A stretch of DNA of 43,187 nt, from assembly GCA_029555085.1 (NCBI GenBank), contig JAKPTO010000043.1, positions 1 to 43,187 of the forward strand. Direction: 5' to 3'. Origin of the DNA: a bacterium. Lineage in GTDB: Bacteria; Patescibacteriota; Patescibacteriia; UBA1558; S5-K13. Below the pieces are notes generated by a model. It ran no database searches. It was not told where the DNA came from and was given only the letters and a program-made list of their open reading frames with translations. A program made the position numbers and the translations under genes. Positions 23,436 to 32,400 of this stretch are shown piece by piece. Within the stretch, counting starts at the first letter, position 1. The number at the start of each line of letters is the position of its first letter.

Positions 23436-25016
23436 TTATTTTATTAATTTAGCTAAATTAATTCCATTCATCTGGGGACTTTGCTTTAAATTTAAAAATG
23501 ATAAAACTGTTGGAGCTATGTCTGACAAAACACCGGAAATCTTCATTTTATATAAATCCTCAGGAGAAAATCCACTATTTTTGCCCTTAAACTTATTATC
23601 AACAATTAAAAAAGGAACCGGAAAATTACTATGTTCTTTATTTATCTCCCCACTTTTTAAATCAACAACCTCTTCTACATTTCCGTGATCAGCTGTTATA
23701 AGCGCTGTTCCGTCCTTTTCTAAAATTATAGGCACAATTTCTGATAAACACTTAGAAACACTTTCAACTGCCATTATAGAGGCCTTTAAATTACCAGTGT
23801 GTCCAACCATATCTGGATTAGCAAAATTAACAACATAAAAATCAAAATTATCTTCTTGTAAATTTTCCTTTATTTTTTCACAAATTTCTAAAGATGACAT
23901 TTCTGGTTTCTCATCATACGAATCAACAGATGGAGATTGAATTAAAATCCTCTCCTCATTTATTAACTTTTCCTCTTTTAAACCATTAAAGAAAAAAGTT
24001 ACGTGAGCATATTTTTCTGTTTCAGCTATATGTAGTTGTTTTAAACCATTTGAACTTACAATTTCTGATAATGTCCCACTGATATCTTGTCTTTTAAATG
24101 CTATTTCAACTGGCAATCCGACTTCATATTCTGTAAAAGTTACCATTAAAATATTACTCACTCTGTCACCTCTTTCAAATTCATTAAAATCATCTAAAAC
24201 AATAGCTTTTGTCATCTGCCTTGCTCTGTCTGCTCTAAAATTAAAAAATATAATTGCATCATTGTCTTCTACGACAGCAACTGGTTTATTATTTTCTGTT
24301 ATAACAACTGGTTTGAATTCTTCATCATATATATTTTTTGCATAAGAAGCCCGAACCGCTAAAACAGGATCATCAAATGATTCTTTTGAAACTCCATGAA
24401 AAATTGCATCATAAGATTCTTTTATTCTCTCCCAGTTATTATTTCTATCCATTGCATAAAATCTTCCAGACAATGTCGCTATTTTACCACAACCATAAAT
24501 ATCCAATGTTTTAATAAGTTCATTTAAAAAATCTACACTTTTATTTTTTGGAGTATCTCTTCCATCTAAAAATAAATGTAAATAAACATTCTCGACTTCA
24601 TTATCTCGCGCTATCTTAATAAGAGATTCTAGATGTGCTCCATATGAGTGTACTCCTCCGGTTCCGAGCAAGCCCATCAAATGTAGAGAACTTTTATTTT
24701 TTTTAACATGTTCTATTGCTTTTAAAATTGACTCATTTTCAAAAAACCCACCATCCAATATTTTTCTGTTTATCCTATTTAAACTCTGGAGAACTATCTG
24801 TCCAGAACCCATAGTAAGGTGCCCCACTTCTGAATTTCCCATTTCTCCATATGGTAAACCAACAGCCTCTCCAGAAGCCTGCAATAAAAAACTAGGATAT
24901 GTGTTTATAAGTTCGTCCCAATAAGAAAGATTTGCTAAAGTTATAGCATTACCAATAGATGGGCGATATACTCCCCAACCATCTAAAATTATTAAAACAA
25001 CAGGTTTAGTAGTCAT
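23436..25016 (-). CDS. gpmI: 2,3-bisphosphoglycerate-independent phosphoglycerate mutase
   Basis: The 526-residue protein has the alkaline-phosphatase-like fold of iPGM: D12 in L-I-I-L-D-G-W-G, the phosphorylated S62 in G-E-M-G-N-S-E-V-G-H, D-G-R-D-T near 157, the R-A-D-R segment near 265, and T-A-D-H-G-N-V-E near 445. It interconverts 3- and 2-phosphoglycerate in the cytosol and needs manganese or similar metal ions. Its start overlaps the stop region of the upstream coiled-coil gene by 11 bases, and the aldolase-like gene follows after four bases. The whole group is one operon that ends with a metal transporter. Confidence 0.97.
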   Translation of the reverse strand: MTTKPVVLIILDGWGVYRPSIGNAITLANLSYWDELINTYPSFLLQASGEAVGLPYGEMGNSEVGHLTMGSGQIVLQSLNRINRKILDGGFFENESILKAIEHVKKNKSSLHLMGLLGTGGVHSYGAHLESLIKIARDNEVENVYLHLFLDGRDTPKNKSVDFLNELIKTLDIYGCGKIATLSGRFYAMDRNNNWERIKESYDAIFHGVSKESFDDPVLAVRASYAKNIYDEEFKPVVITENNKPVAVVEDNDAIIFFNFRADRARQMTKAIVLDDFNEFERGDRVSNILMVTFTEYEVGLPVEIAFKRQDISGTLSEIVSSNGLKQLHIAETEKYAHVTFFFNGLKEEKLINEERILIQSPSVDSYDEKPEMSSLEICEKIKENLQEDNFDFYVVNFANPDMVGHTGNLKASIMAVESVSKCLSEIVPIILEKDGTALITADHGNVEEVVDLKSGEINKEHSNFPVPFLIVDNKFKGKNSGFSPEDLYKMKISGVLSDIAPTVLSFLNLKQSPQMNGINLAKLIK

Positions 25017-25302
25017 ATGTAATTTTACCCCCCTTACCTTCTAAAATTTTTGTAACTGTTTCCCGTATTAGCAAATCTCTTTCTTCGATAATTTTTAAAA
25101 TTTCTTTTCTCTTGTCTAGATCTGTTTCTTTTTCAAGCTCAACAATTCTTTTATTTAGTTTATAAACCTTATCAGTGATTCCCATTAAGACCTTTTCTTT
25201 TTTATCTTCTGGAACATTTAATTGCTGAAAATACCACTCAACAGATCTTTGTTTTATTTCTTCTGTATTATTTTCCATATTATTTTTAGAGATAAACTCC
25301 AT
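25006..25302 (-). CDS. Small charged coiled-coil protein, function unknown
   Basis: The 98-residue protein is mainly a highly charged helix (about 35-90: D-K-V-Y-K-L-N-K-R-I-V-E-L-E-K) with W-Y-F-Q-Q-L near residue 24. No known domain is recognised. It heads the gpmI operon and overlaps gpmI by 11 bases. A second ATG at 25278 could be the true start. A TATAAT at 25328-25323 on the minus strand lies about 21 bases upstream of the first ATG. The position may mean it only helps couple translation into gpmI. Confidence 0.65.
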   Translation of the reverse strand: MEFISKNNMENNTEEIKQRSVEWYFQQLNVPEDKKEKVLMGITDKVYKLNKRIVELEKETDLDKRKEILKIIEERDLLIRETVTKILEGKGGKITYDY

Positions 25303-25322
25303 AAATATTTAATTACTGTATT

Positions 25323-25328
25323 ATTATA
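25323..25328 (-). promoter_or_regulatory. Putative -10 box of the gpmI operon
   Basis: TATAAT on the minus strand, 21 bases before the first ATG of the operon. Seventeen bases upstream is TTTCAA, only a partial match to a -35 box. Confidence 0.4.
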
Positions 25329-25386
25329 ACAAATAATGAACATAATTGAAAAATATAAAAATATGCATATAATTAACTACTGGGGG

Positions 25387-25415
25387 TTGACTTTTATGTT
25401 TTTTAATGATAAATT
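25387..25415 (+). promoter_or_regulatory. Promoter of rpsF-ssb-rpsR
   Basis: TTGACT (five of six) at 25387-25392 is followed after 17 bases by TAAATT at 25410-25415. The leader would be about 30 bases with no Shine-Dalgarno site before the rpsF ATG. Confidence 0.5.
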
Positions 25416-25450
25416 CTTAATATGCTTAAATTTTAGAAATAATAAAAACA

Positions 25451-26062
25451 ATGAATAAATCACACTATGAACTAACATTTATTGTTGATGGGAATATCCC
25501 TGAAACAGAAAACAATAGAATAACTGATGAAATTCAGGATTCTATAAAAGCAAATGGGGCTGAAGTAAATTACTGTCAATGTTTAGGTAGAAAAAAACTT
25601 AGCTATGAAATCAAAAAAAGTCAAAGAGGTACATACTTTGTAATTGAATTTGATGGAGAGGCAAACATTATCAAATTGCTGGAAAAGGATTTAAAATTAA
25701 ATAAAAACCTTTTAAGGTATTTTATTGTAAAAAAACCTAGAAACATAGCTCAAATAAAGCCAGAAAATGTTAAAGATCAAACAGAGCTTAAATCTGAAAA
25801 CACAAAAAGAGAACAAAAAACACACAAGGAAAAAACTGAAAAAAGACTAGCCGAAAAAGTAAAAGAAGAAAAAATAGAAGAAAAAAAGGAAGAAGAAACT
25901 AAAACAGATGAAGAAAAAATTGAGGAAGCTAAAGAGGAAATTAAAGAAGAAATTAAAGAAACAATTGAAGAGGGAGTAAATGAAAAAACAGAGGAAGAAG
26001 CAGAGAAAAAAGACGATCTTGATAAAAAATTAGATGAATTATTAAATAAAGATGAATTTTAA
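25451..26062 (+). CDS. rpsF: Ribosomal protein bS6 with long Lys/Glu-rich tail
   Basis: Residues 1 to about 98 form a normal bS6 domain: Y-E-L-T-F-I-V, G-R-K-K-L-S-Y-E-I-K, G-T-Y-F-V-I-E-F and L-L-R-Y-F-I-V. Residues 99-203 are an added tail made almost only of Glu, Lys, Thr and Ile (K-E-E-K-I-E-E-K-K-E-E-E). It probably forms a long charged helix or stays disordered. bS6 binds bS18 and 16S rRNA on the small subunit platform. The standard order rpsF-ssb-rpsR is kept. Tailed bS6 proteins occur in some bacteria, but this tail roughly doubles the protein. Confidence 0.96.
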   Translation: MNKSHYELTFIVDGNIPETENNRITDEIQDSIKANGAEVNYCQCLGRKKLSYEIKKSQRGTYFVIEFDGEANIIKLLEKDLKLNKNLLRYFIVKKPRNIAQIKPENVKDQTELKSENTKREQKTHKEKTEKRLAEKVKEEKIEEKKEEETKTDEEKIEEAKEEIKEEIKETIEEGVNEKTEEEAEKKDDLDKKLDELLNKDEF

Positions 26063-26161
26063 TTATAGAATTTTGAACTAAAAATTATAAATAAATTTCA
26101 AAATTTATTAATTAAATAAATCATTCAAAATTCATAATTAATCATTAAATATTCAAATTTT

Positions 26162-26584
26162 ATGGATTTAAACAAAGCTACAATAATAGGTAGATTAACT
26201 GCTGATCCAGAATCTCGCACAACTCCAAATGGACAGACGGTTGTAACCCTAACTGTTGCAACAAATTTTTCATGGACAGATGCAAACGGACAAAAACAAG
26301 AAAAAGCAGAGTTTCATAATGTAGTTGCGTGGAGAAAGTTAGCAGAAATAATAGCTCAGTATTTAAAAAAGGGCAGTAGAGTATATATGGAAGGAAGACT
26401 ACAAACAAGAAGTTGGGAAGATCAAAACGGAAACAAAAAATACAGAACTGAAATAATAGCCGATAATATGATAATGCTTGATTCTAAATCTTCTGATAGT
26501 ACATCACAAAAAGATGGTGAATTAGACACAAAACCATCAGAAACGGATGAAGAAGAAATAAACATTGAAGATATACCATTTTAA
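26162..26584 (+). CDS. ssb: Single-stranded DNA-binding protein
   Basis: The 140-residue protein has an OB-fold (1-105) with N-K-A-T-I-I-G-R-L-T, W-R-K-L-A-E-I-I-A-Q-Y-L-K-K-G and Y-M-E-G-R-L-Q-T-R-S-W. A short flexible linker follows, then the acidic tip I-N-I-E-D-I-P-F, which recruits replication and repair proteins. It sits between rpsF and rpsR, as in most bacteria. A 99-base, almost pure A/T gap with repeated ATTCAAAATTCATAATTAAT-like pieces lies before the start. There is no clear ribosome binding site. Confidence 0.97.
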   Translation: MDLNKATIIGRLTADPESRTTPNGQTVVTLTVATNFSWTDANGQKQEKAEFHNVVAWRKLAEIIAQYLKKGSRVYMEGRLQTRSWEDQNGNKKYRTEIIADNMIMLDSKSSDSTSQKDGELDTKPSETDEEEINIEDIPF

Positions 26585-26588
26585 AACT

Positions 26589-26810
26589 ATGCAAAAAACA
26601 ACAATCAACAAGAAAAAGTACTGCTATTTTTGTCACAACAACATAAACTTTATTGATTTTAAAGACACTCAAACAATTCAAAGGTTTACAAGTTCATATG
26701 CAAAAATAGTTCCAAGGAAAAGAAGCGGAGTTTGTTCAAGTCATCAAAGAAAACTAGAAACAGCTATCAAAAGAGCCAGATTTATGGCACTTCTTCCTTA
26801 TACAAAATAA
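26589..26810 (+). CDS. rpsR: Ribosomal protein bS18, zinc-binding type
   Basis: From the ATG at 26589 the protein has 73 residues, the normal length. It carries C12-Y-F-C15 and later C-S-S-H, a probable zinc site of the C+ form of bS18. The family core I-D-F-K-D-T-Q-T-I-Q-R-F and I-V-P-R-K-R-S-G follows. It lies four bases after the ssb stop, so the two are translationally close. A start at 26565 inside ssb would add eight residues unlike the family, so I reject it. Confidence 0.95.
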   Translation: MQKTTINKKKYCYFCHNNINFIDFKDTQTIQRFTSSYAKIVPRKRSGVCSSHQRKLETAIKRARFMALLPYTK

Positions 26811-26825
26811 TTTTTACATTATTTT

Positions 26826-26853
26826 TTCAATCACGCACCTAAGCGTGATTGAA
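26826..26853 (+). terminator. Hairpin between rpsR and efp
   Basis: TTCAATCACGC (26826-26836) and GCGTGATTGAA (26843-26853) form a perfect 11-bp stem with a six-base loop. Only TTTATTAAAGG follows, so the U-tract is poor and read-through into efp is likely. It could be an attenuator or an mRNA processing or stability site. Confidence 0.5.
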
Positions 26854-26874
26854 TTTATTAAAGGATAAAAATAT

Positions 26875-27435
26875 ATGTTAGATTTTAGTGAAATAAAATT
26901 AGGAAAAATTATTACTTTGAACGATCAACCATATAAAGTAGTTTCAACACAACACTCAAAGCAAGCAAGAAGCGGTGCTGTGCTTCGTACAAAACTTAAA
27001 AATCTTATCAATGGATCTGTTTTGGAAAAAACATTCACTGGCTCAGATCGCGCAGAAGAAGCTGATTTAGAAAGAACAAAAGCTAGTTTTCTTTATGCTG
27101 ATGGAGAAAATTACAACTTTATGGATCAGGAAACTTTTGAACAATTCTCTTTTTCAAAAGAAGATATAGGCGAACAAGTTCAATTTTTAAAAGACGGAAC
27201 AGTAGTTGATATATTAAAATTTAATGGAAAATCTATAAACATAGGACTTCCTACAAAAATGGAATTCAAAGTAATATCAGCTCCTCCTGGTATAAAAGGT
27301 GATACAGCAGGAAGCGCTACAAAACTTGTTACAATAGAAACAGGTGCTCAAATAAAATGTCCCTTATTTGTAAATGAAGGCGATATAATAAGAGTAAACA
27401 CGGAAACCAATGACTATGTAGAAAGAGTAAAATAA
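26875..27435 (+). CDS. efp: Elongation factor P
   Basis: The 186-residue protein has the three-domain EF-P layout, with the family signature G-L-P-T-K-M-E-F-K-V and the closing P-L-F-V-N-E-G-D-I-I-R-V-N-T-E-T. EF-P frees ribosomes stalled at polyproline. The tip loop of domain I reads H-S-K-Q-A-R32-S-G-A-V. The usual modified Lys is replaced by Arg, at the same position as the rhamnosylated Arg32 of EarP-type EF-P. No EarP gene is in the window. AAGGA lies about nine bases before the ATG. It follows the rpsR hairpin and ends before a strong bidirectional terminator. Confidence 0.97.
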   Translation: MLDFSEIKLGKIITLNDQPYKVVSTQHSKQARSGAVLRTKLKNLINGSVLEKTFTGSDRAEEADLERTKASFLYADGENYNFMDQETFEQFSFSKEDIGEQVQFLKDGTVVDILKFNGKSINIGLPTKMEFKVISAPPGIKGDTAGSATKLVTIETGAQIKCPLFVNEGDIIRVNTETNDYVERVK

Positions 27436-27460
27436 ACTTCCATCATAAAAGTATTTTGTA

Positions 27461-27494
27461 ATAAAAAATGATTTATTGATAAATCATTTTTTAT
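27461..27494. terminator. Bidirectional terminator between efp and the 613-residue gene
   Basis: A perfect 16-bp A/T-rich stem (27461-27476 with 27479-27494) closes on a two-base loop. The arms begin with AAAAAA and end with TTTTTT, so it works on both strands between converging genes. Confidence 0.75.
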
Positions 27495-27536
27495 TTTTAA
27501 AATATTTTAATATCGTAAACTTTCTATAATAAAAAA

Positions 27537-29378
27537 TTATTCTATCTGTAATTTTCCCGCAACATCTTTTATTTCTCTAAAAACAAACATTCCTGAATTT
27601 ACATCCCCATATACAATTGGAAAATATTTGGCTTGACCTGATTTTTTAAACGCACTAGCTAAATACATTCCAAAAAGTCCCACATCTTTTGGTATTAATT
27701 TAAGTTTTTCAATAAGCAAAAATTGTAAAAACAAACTCACTGTTGCAACTGTTCCAAAAACAACAAATATATTATTTACTATATCATCTGAAAATCTTAA
27801 TTCTAAAAACTTTCTAAATTCCTGTTGTAAAATTTTATTGTCTTTAAAAAATATACTTAATAAATTATTTTTACACACATATGACAAAACAACCATTGCT
27901 TCTTTGCTCTGTTTATGGTTAACAAAATTTAAAAACTCTTCATCTAAATCTGTAGTTTTTTTCAACTTCAATTCTTTTGTTAATTGTGCTTCTAAATCTC
28001 TAAATTCAAGTTCAAAATTTTTATAAGAATCAAGTAATATTTCTAGCTGAGAAACTTTTTTCTCTGGCTTTTGTTCTATTTTTTCTTTTATAGATTCTGG
28101 AACAAAAACTTTCTTCTTCTTAGTGTCCACATAAAACTCCACTGGAAATAAATTCCAATTTTCTCTATCAATCCCCACAAATACCTGTGAATAAAACTTT
28201 ATATTTAAATAAAATTGTAACAATCTCTTAACTATTGTTCTTTCTTCTTCTGTTAATGTTTTTGTATTTTCTGAATCCAATATATAAGAAGAAAATGCTA
28301 TATCATCATATCTTTCAATAGTATTCCTCTCTATATAATCTTTTAACCAATTAGAAGCAGTTCCACCTACTTCTCCTGATTCTATTTTTATATTTTTATC
28401 TGTAATTTGTTCATTATTGTTATACAATGCATTCTCTATTGATTTTCTAAATTTTTCATCATCTATATTTTCTGATAAATATGCATTTAATATCCGATGA
28501 TCTAGTCCTGGTTCTTTAAAATTTAATAAATCATATAAATTTTGATCCAACAAATTTACAATTGCCTCATTTGTAACCTCAATCTGTCCTGACAATACTT
28601 TTATATGTGGGATTATAAAATAATCCGTATCTGTAATATTATCAAAACTCTTTGGAGAAAATTTTATTCTCAAATATATATCTAAAACTTTTGATAATAA
28701 ATTCTTATCCTCAACGCTTAAATTCTGATTATTTATAAAATCATTTTTTGATATCAAGCTTGATTGATAATCTTCCTTTATCATATTCTCAAATTCTTTT
28801 ATCCAATCAGATATCTTCTTGTCTGAAATAATTGATTCATTGAAGGAGAGTGATTGAAGTGCTTCATATTTTAAATTTTCATCAAAAAGAATTTGAATTG
28901 CTAATGCAGAATCTTGAATATATAATTCTGTACTATGTGAATCTTCTAAAATCGACAATAAATGAAACTTTAAAAGTTTTAATGTTGTATCTATTACGTT
29001 TGGTGTCAGTGCTGAATCTATAAAATTATTAAATTGATAATCTGCAAAATCACTAACAACATTATAAACAATTTCATCATAATTAATATTCTTTTTGGAA
29101 CACAAACTATCTATTTCTATCTGGATTTGCTCATTTAAATTATCACCAAAAAAGGCACTAAAATAAATTACTATGTTTTCTGCGGTATCCTCATCAATTG
29201 ATAAATATTTTTTCAAATCTTTTATGGTATTAAAATATGAAGAACAACAATTAAAATATAAATCTAAAATCTTAGAAAGATAATCATGGTTATCTTCAGA
29301 AATACTAAATTTTTGCGATAATAATTGTATTTCTAAACAATCTTCTTTAATCTTATAATTTTGTTTTGATATTGACAT
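27537..29378 (-). CDS. Unrecognised 613-residue helical protein in the giant-protein operon
   Basis: I do not recognise this protein. It is acidic and largely helical, rich in L-L-D, D-L-Y-L-N-F and K-I-L-D-L-Y-L-like stretches that repeat three or four times with similar surroundings (near residues 40, 230 and 385). This suggests internal repeats. Near residue 430 a charged coiled coil begins. Toward the end a single hydrophobic stretch (F-V-V-F-G-T-V-A-T-V-S-L-F-L-Q-F) could be a membrane segment or a buried helix. There is no signal peptide. It is the last gene of the minus-strand operon, 48 bases after the 1,163-residue membrane protein, and may be a cytosolic partner of it. Confidence 0.7.
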   Translation of the reverse strand: MSISKQNYKIKEDCLEIQLLSQKFSISEDNHDYLSKILDLYFNCCSSYFNTIKDLKKYLSIDEDTAENIVIYFSAFFGDNLNEQIQIEIDSLCSKKNINYDEIVYNVVSDFADYQFNNFIDSALTPNVIDTTLKLLKFHLLSILEDSHSTELYIQDSALAIQILFDENLKYEALQSLSFNESIISDKKISDWIKEFENMIKEDYQSSLISKNDFINNQNLSVEDKNLLSKVLDIYLRIKFSPKSFDNITDTDYFIIPHIKVLSGQIEVTNEAIVNLLDQNLYDLLNFKEPGLDHRILNAYLSENIDDEKFRKSIENALYNNNEQITDKNIKIESGEVGGTASNWLKDYIERNTIERYDDIAFSSYILDSENTKTLTEEERTIVKRLLQFYLNIKFYSQVFVGIDRENWNLFPVEFYVDTKKKKVFVPESIKEKIEQKPEKKVSQLEILLDSYKNFELEFRDLEAQLTKELKLKKTTDLDEEFLNFVNHKQSKEAMVVLSYVCKNNLLSIFFKDNKILQQEFRKFLELRFSDDIVNNIFVVFGTVATVSLFLQFLLIEKLKLIPKDVGLFGMYLASAFKKSGQAKYFPIVYGDVNSGMFVFREIKDVAGKLQIE

Positions 29379-29425
29379 TATTTTATAATTTTTACATATT
29401 GATTAATAACCTATATTTCCCATAA

Positions 29426-32400
29426 TCAATCTTCTATCCTTAAATTTTTATAGAATTCACTATTCTCGTAGTCATATCCCTTATCAATAGGCACATTTCT
29501 TGGTCTTTGTGGTCTTGGTTTTGGATTTGATTTTGTTTTTTCCTCTGTGTCTTCTTCTGCTTTAAATCTTTTATCTCTAAATTTAATGAGACTTGCCGAA
29601 GCATCACGCAAAACACTTCTTGATCCTGTTGTTGCCTCACGATGTAATCTATCAAATAGGTCCTGTAACTGTACTTTACCCTTCATTTCTGCTTCAGTCA
29701 TTGTAGACAATTCGTCTAAAACCTTATTATACATATCTATTTTTGTTTGATCTTCAGAGGCCACTGCATCCCTAAAACCAGACATAAAATCTACTGCATC
29801 CATATTTCCATCCTTAATATACTTTAAATTTTCAGTAGTTGATAAATTAATATTATTAACAACATTTCCTAATTTAACATTCCTAAAATGTGAATCTCCA
29901 CTATCCAACCTAGATTTTGCATAATTAAACACCTCTTGAGAGTCGCTGAATCTCTTTTCTGGATCAGTCTCAGATTCAATAGCGCTAGAAAAAGCTGCCA
30001 CGGCTTTATTCAAATTCGCTGAATCTCTAAATTCTCCCGCCAAAATCATACCGTGTAAAACCCTTGCAACCTCTTTCTGCTGTGCTGGACTTAAACCATC
30101 TACTGTTGATTTCGCTTCTTTAGAATTTTGTGATGCAGACATAAGCGCCTTTATAACATTTCTTGATATACCAGAATCTGGAATTGAATCCATAAATCTT
30201 CTAGCACCCATAGAACGCATTCTTTCTTCTAATTTTCTATCTAATTCCCCATCTGTCAACCTCTCACCCTTCTCAGTAAATTTGGCTTGACCTGGAAATT
30301 GTTTCCTTATCTGATCTTCTACAAAATTCGTCGTAGCTTCATCTGCTCCACGAGCAACTAATTGAGCTCTTATTTCTGGTACATCCTTTGCTTCGAAAGC
30401 CTGCCTTTCCAAAAGTTGCATAATTGCTCCCAATGCTTTAAATGAATTTGATTGATTCATTATTTCTCTTAATTCTCCATTATCTTTTGTCGCACATTTC
30501 TTAGAAAAATCACTAGATTTATTATATATATATGATCCAGCATCTTTTTGATCTGCTTTTCCACTCTCTTCTAAGGCTTTTTCCCCTCTCCTGATTAGCA
30601 TTGCTGCACCAGGAGCGCTAGCCAAAGAACTCAACAAAAGATTAGGTATAAATCCACCACCACCAATTAAAGATAATGCCATAAAACCCTTTTTGATACC
30701 AGAACCTACAGCATCCATTAAATCTTTTTGATTTTGATATCTCCTACTTGCGTCCTCTGCGTTCTTTTGATATTCATTGATCTTTTTGTCAAAAGCTTCC
30801 GGATCAGAAAGTATTCTTCTATCAAATTCAGCCCTACTTCCCTTCTTTTCTTCCTCTTGTATCATATTCTTAACCCTATTTAGATCATTAAGTTTTTCAG
30901 TTTGCTTTTCTCTTTCACTTGCTTTTTCTTTATCCTTAACTTCTTTTTCTCTCTGCACGATTCTAAAGAGCTTCCTATCGTCCTCATCATATATATCATC
31001 TTCGCTCAATTTATCAAAGGAATTTATATTATTCTCATACCCATACTTCAATAATAATTGTTCCTCGTAAGTTGACCCAATATTTTTGATAGTGGCTTCA
31101 TCTTCAGGGATTATTTCACCCCTTTCCATGGCATCATAAACTTCTCCAAAATTATTTTTTCCATATCTAGCTACCAATCCTTCTTTAGTTGTTTTAGAGA
31201 TATTATTTATAGCATTTCTATCCTCAGAGTCTTTTACTTCCCAACTAATCATAGCGTCATAAAGCTCCTTAAAATTATTTTTTCCATATTTTGCTAACAA
31301 TTCACCCTGTCCATGATCATCTTCTTTAAGCGCTGCTGTTAATCTATCTATAGCTTTTTCTAAACTTTCGAAACTATCAATTCCCTCTCCTTTTGCAGTA
31401 TTCATGGCTTGAACATTTTTCTTATTTTCCTCTGCTTCTATACGATTCTTTTTTCCGTATGCCCAATCATTGAATTTTTGTTTTTTATCTTCATACCAAT
31501 TTTTAGCTTTCGATAATCTACCACCGGTTTTTTTATCAGCCCAATCAAATGCTTGTTTTCGTTTCTTTGTCCCCCATTCACCCACTCTTTCTTTAATTGC
31601 GCCAGTTGTCTGCATAAATTTAGCTGCTGCTGCATAATCTTTTGATTTTTTTCTGTCTTGTTTTATATCTCTATATGCCTTAATTCTTCTTGCTACAAGG
31701 TTAGCACCAGTAACAGCTCCCACTCCAACCGCACCCATTTTAAGCGCCCTTTTACCGGCATTCTGTAATTTACCCATAGCTTGACCTGCAAAGCTAGACC
31801 CCATCACTCCAAGAGATCCTGCTATTCTTATAGCGGCGATCATCATAGCAATTACAATAATAAAATCTAATATCATGGAAGTATCTTGTATAGCAAATGG
31901 TTCTCCACCGGATCCTTCTAGTGTAGTATCTGCTGATATTCCGGATTCATTGTCCTTTTCTTTTAATTGACCGCCACCCATATCAGAGATCCTTATCTTT
32001 TCACTGTTACCAGAGATATTTTCATCAAAACTTGCTTGAATAGTATACATGCATAAATATATAAACATGGCTAATATTGGCCCACTTATTAAATTTTTTG
32101 ATAATGATTGCCACCATTCACTTGCATACTTTCCCCCAAATGGAGACGCTTGAAGCATAAAAGCAAACGGAGAAAGTATTGCCAAAACCCATAAGGTTAA
32201 AATTCTACCAACAAGCATCACTATCATTATCACAAGAACAACATTTAAAACAACTAACATTATACAAGCCAACAACATTACCACAAAAACATCAAATGAG
32301 CCCGATTCATTAGCAGTCCCCGCGCCCACATTTTTACTCATTAACTTATCCAAATGAAGACCCTTAGCAAAATTATTTACTGTTGCATCTTTAAAACCAG

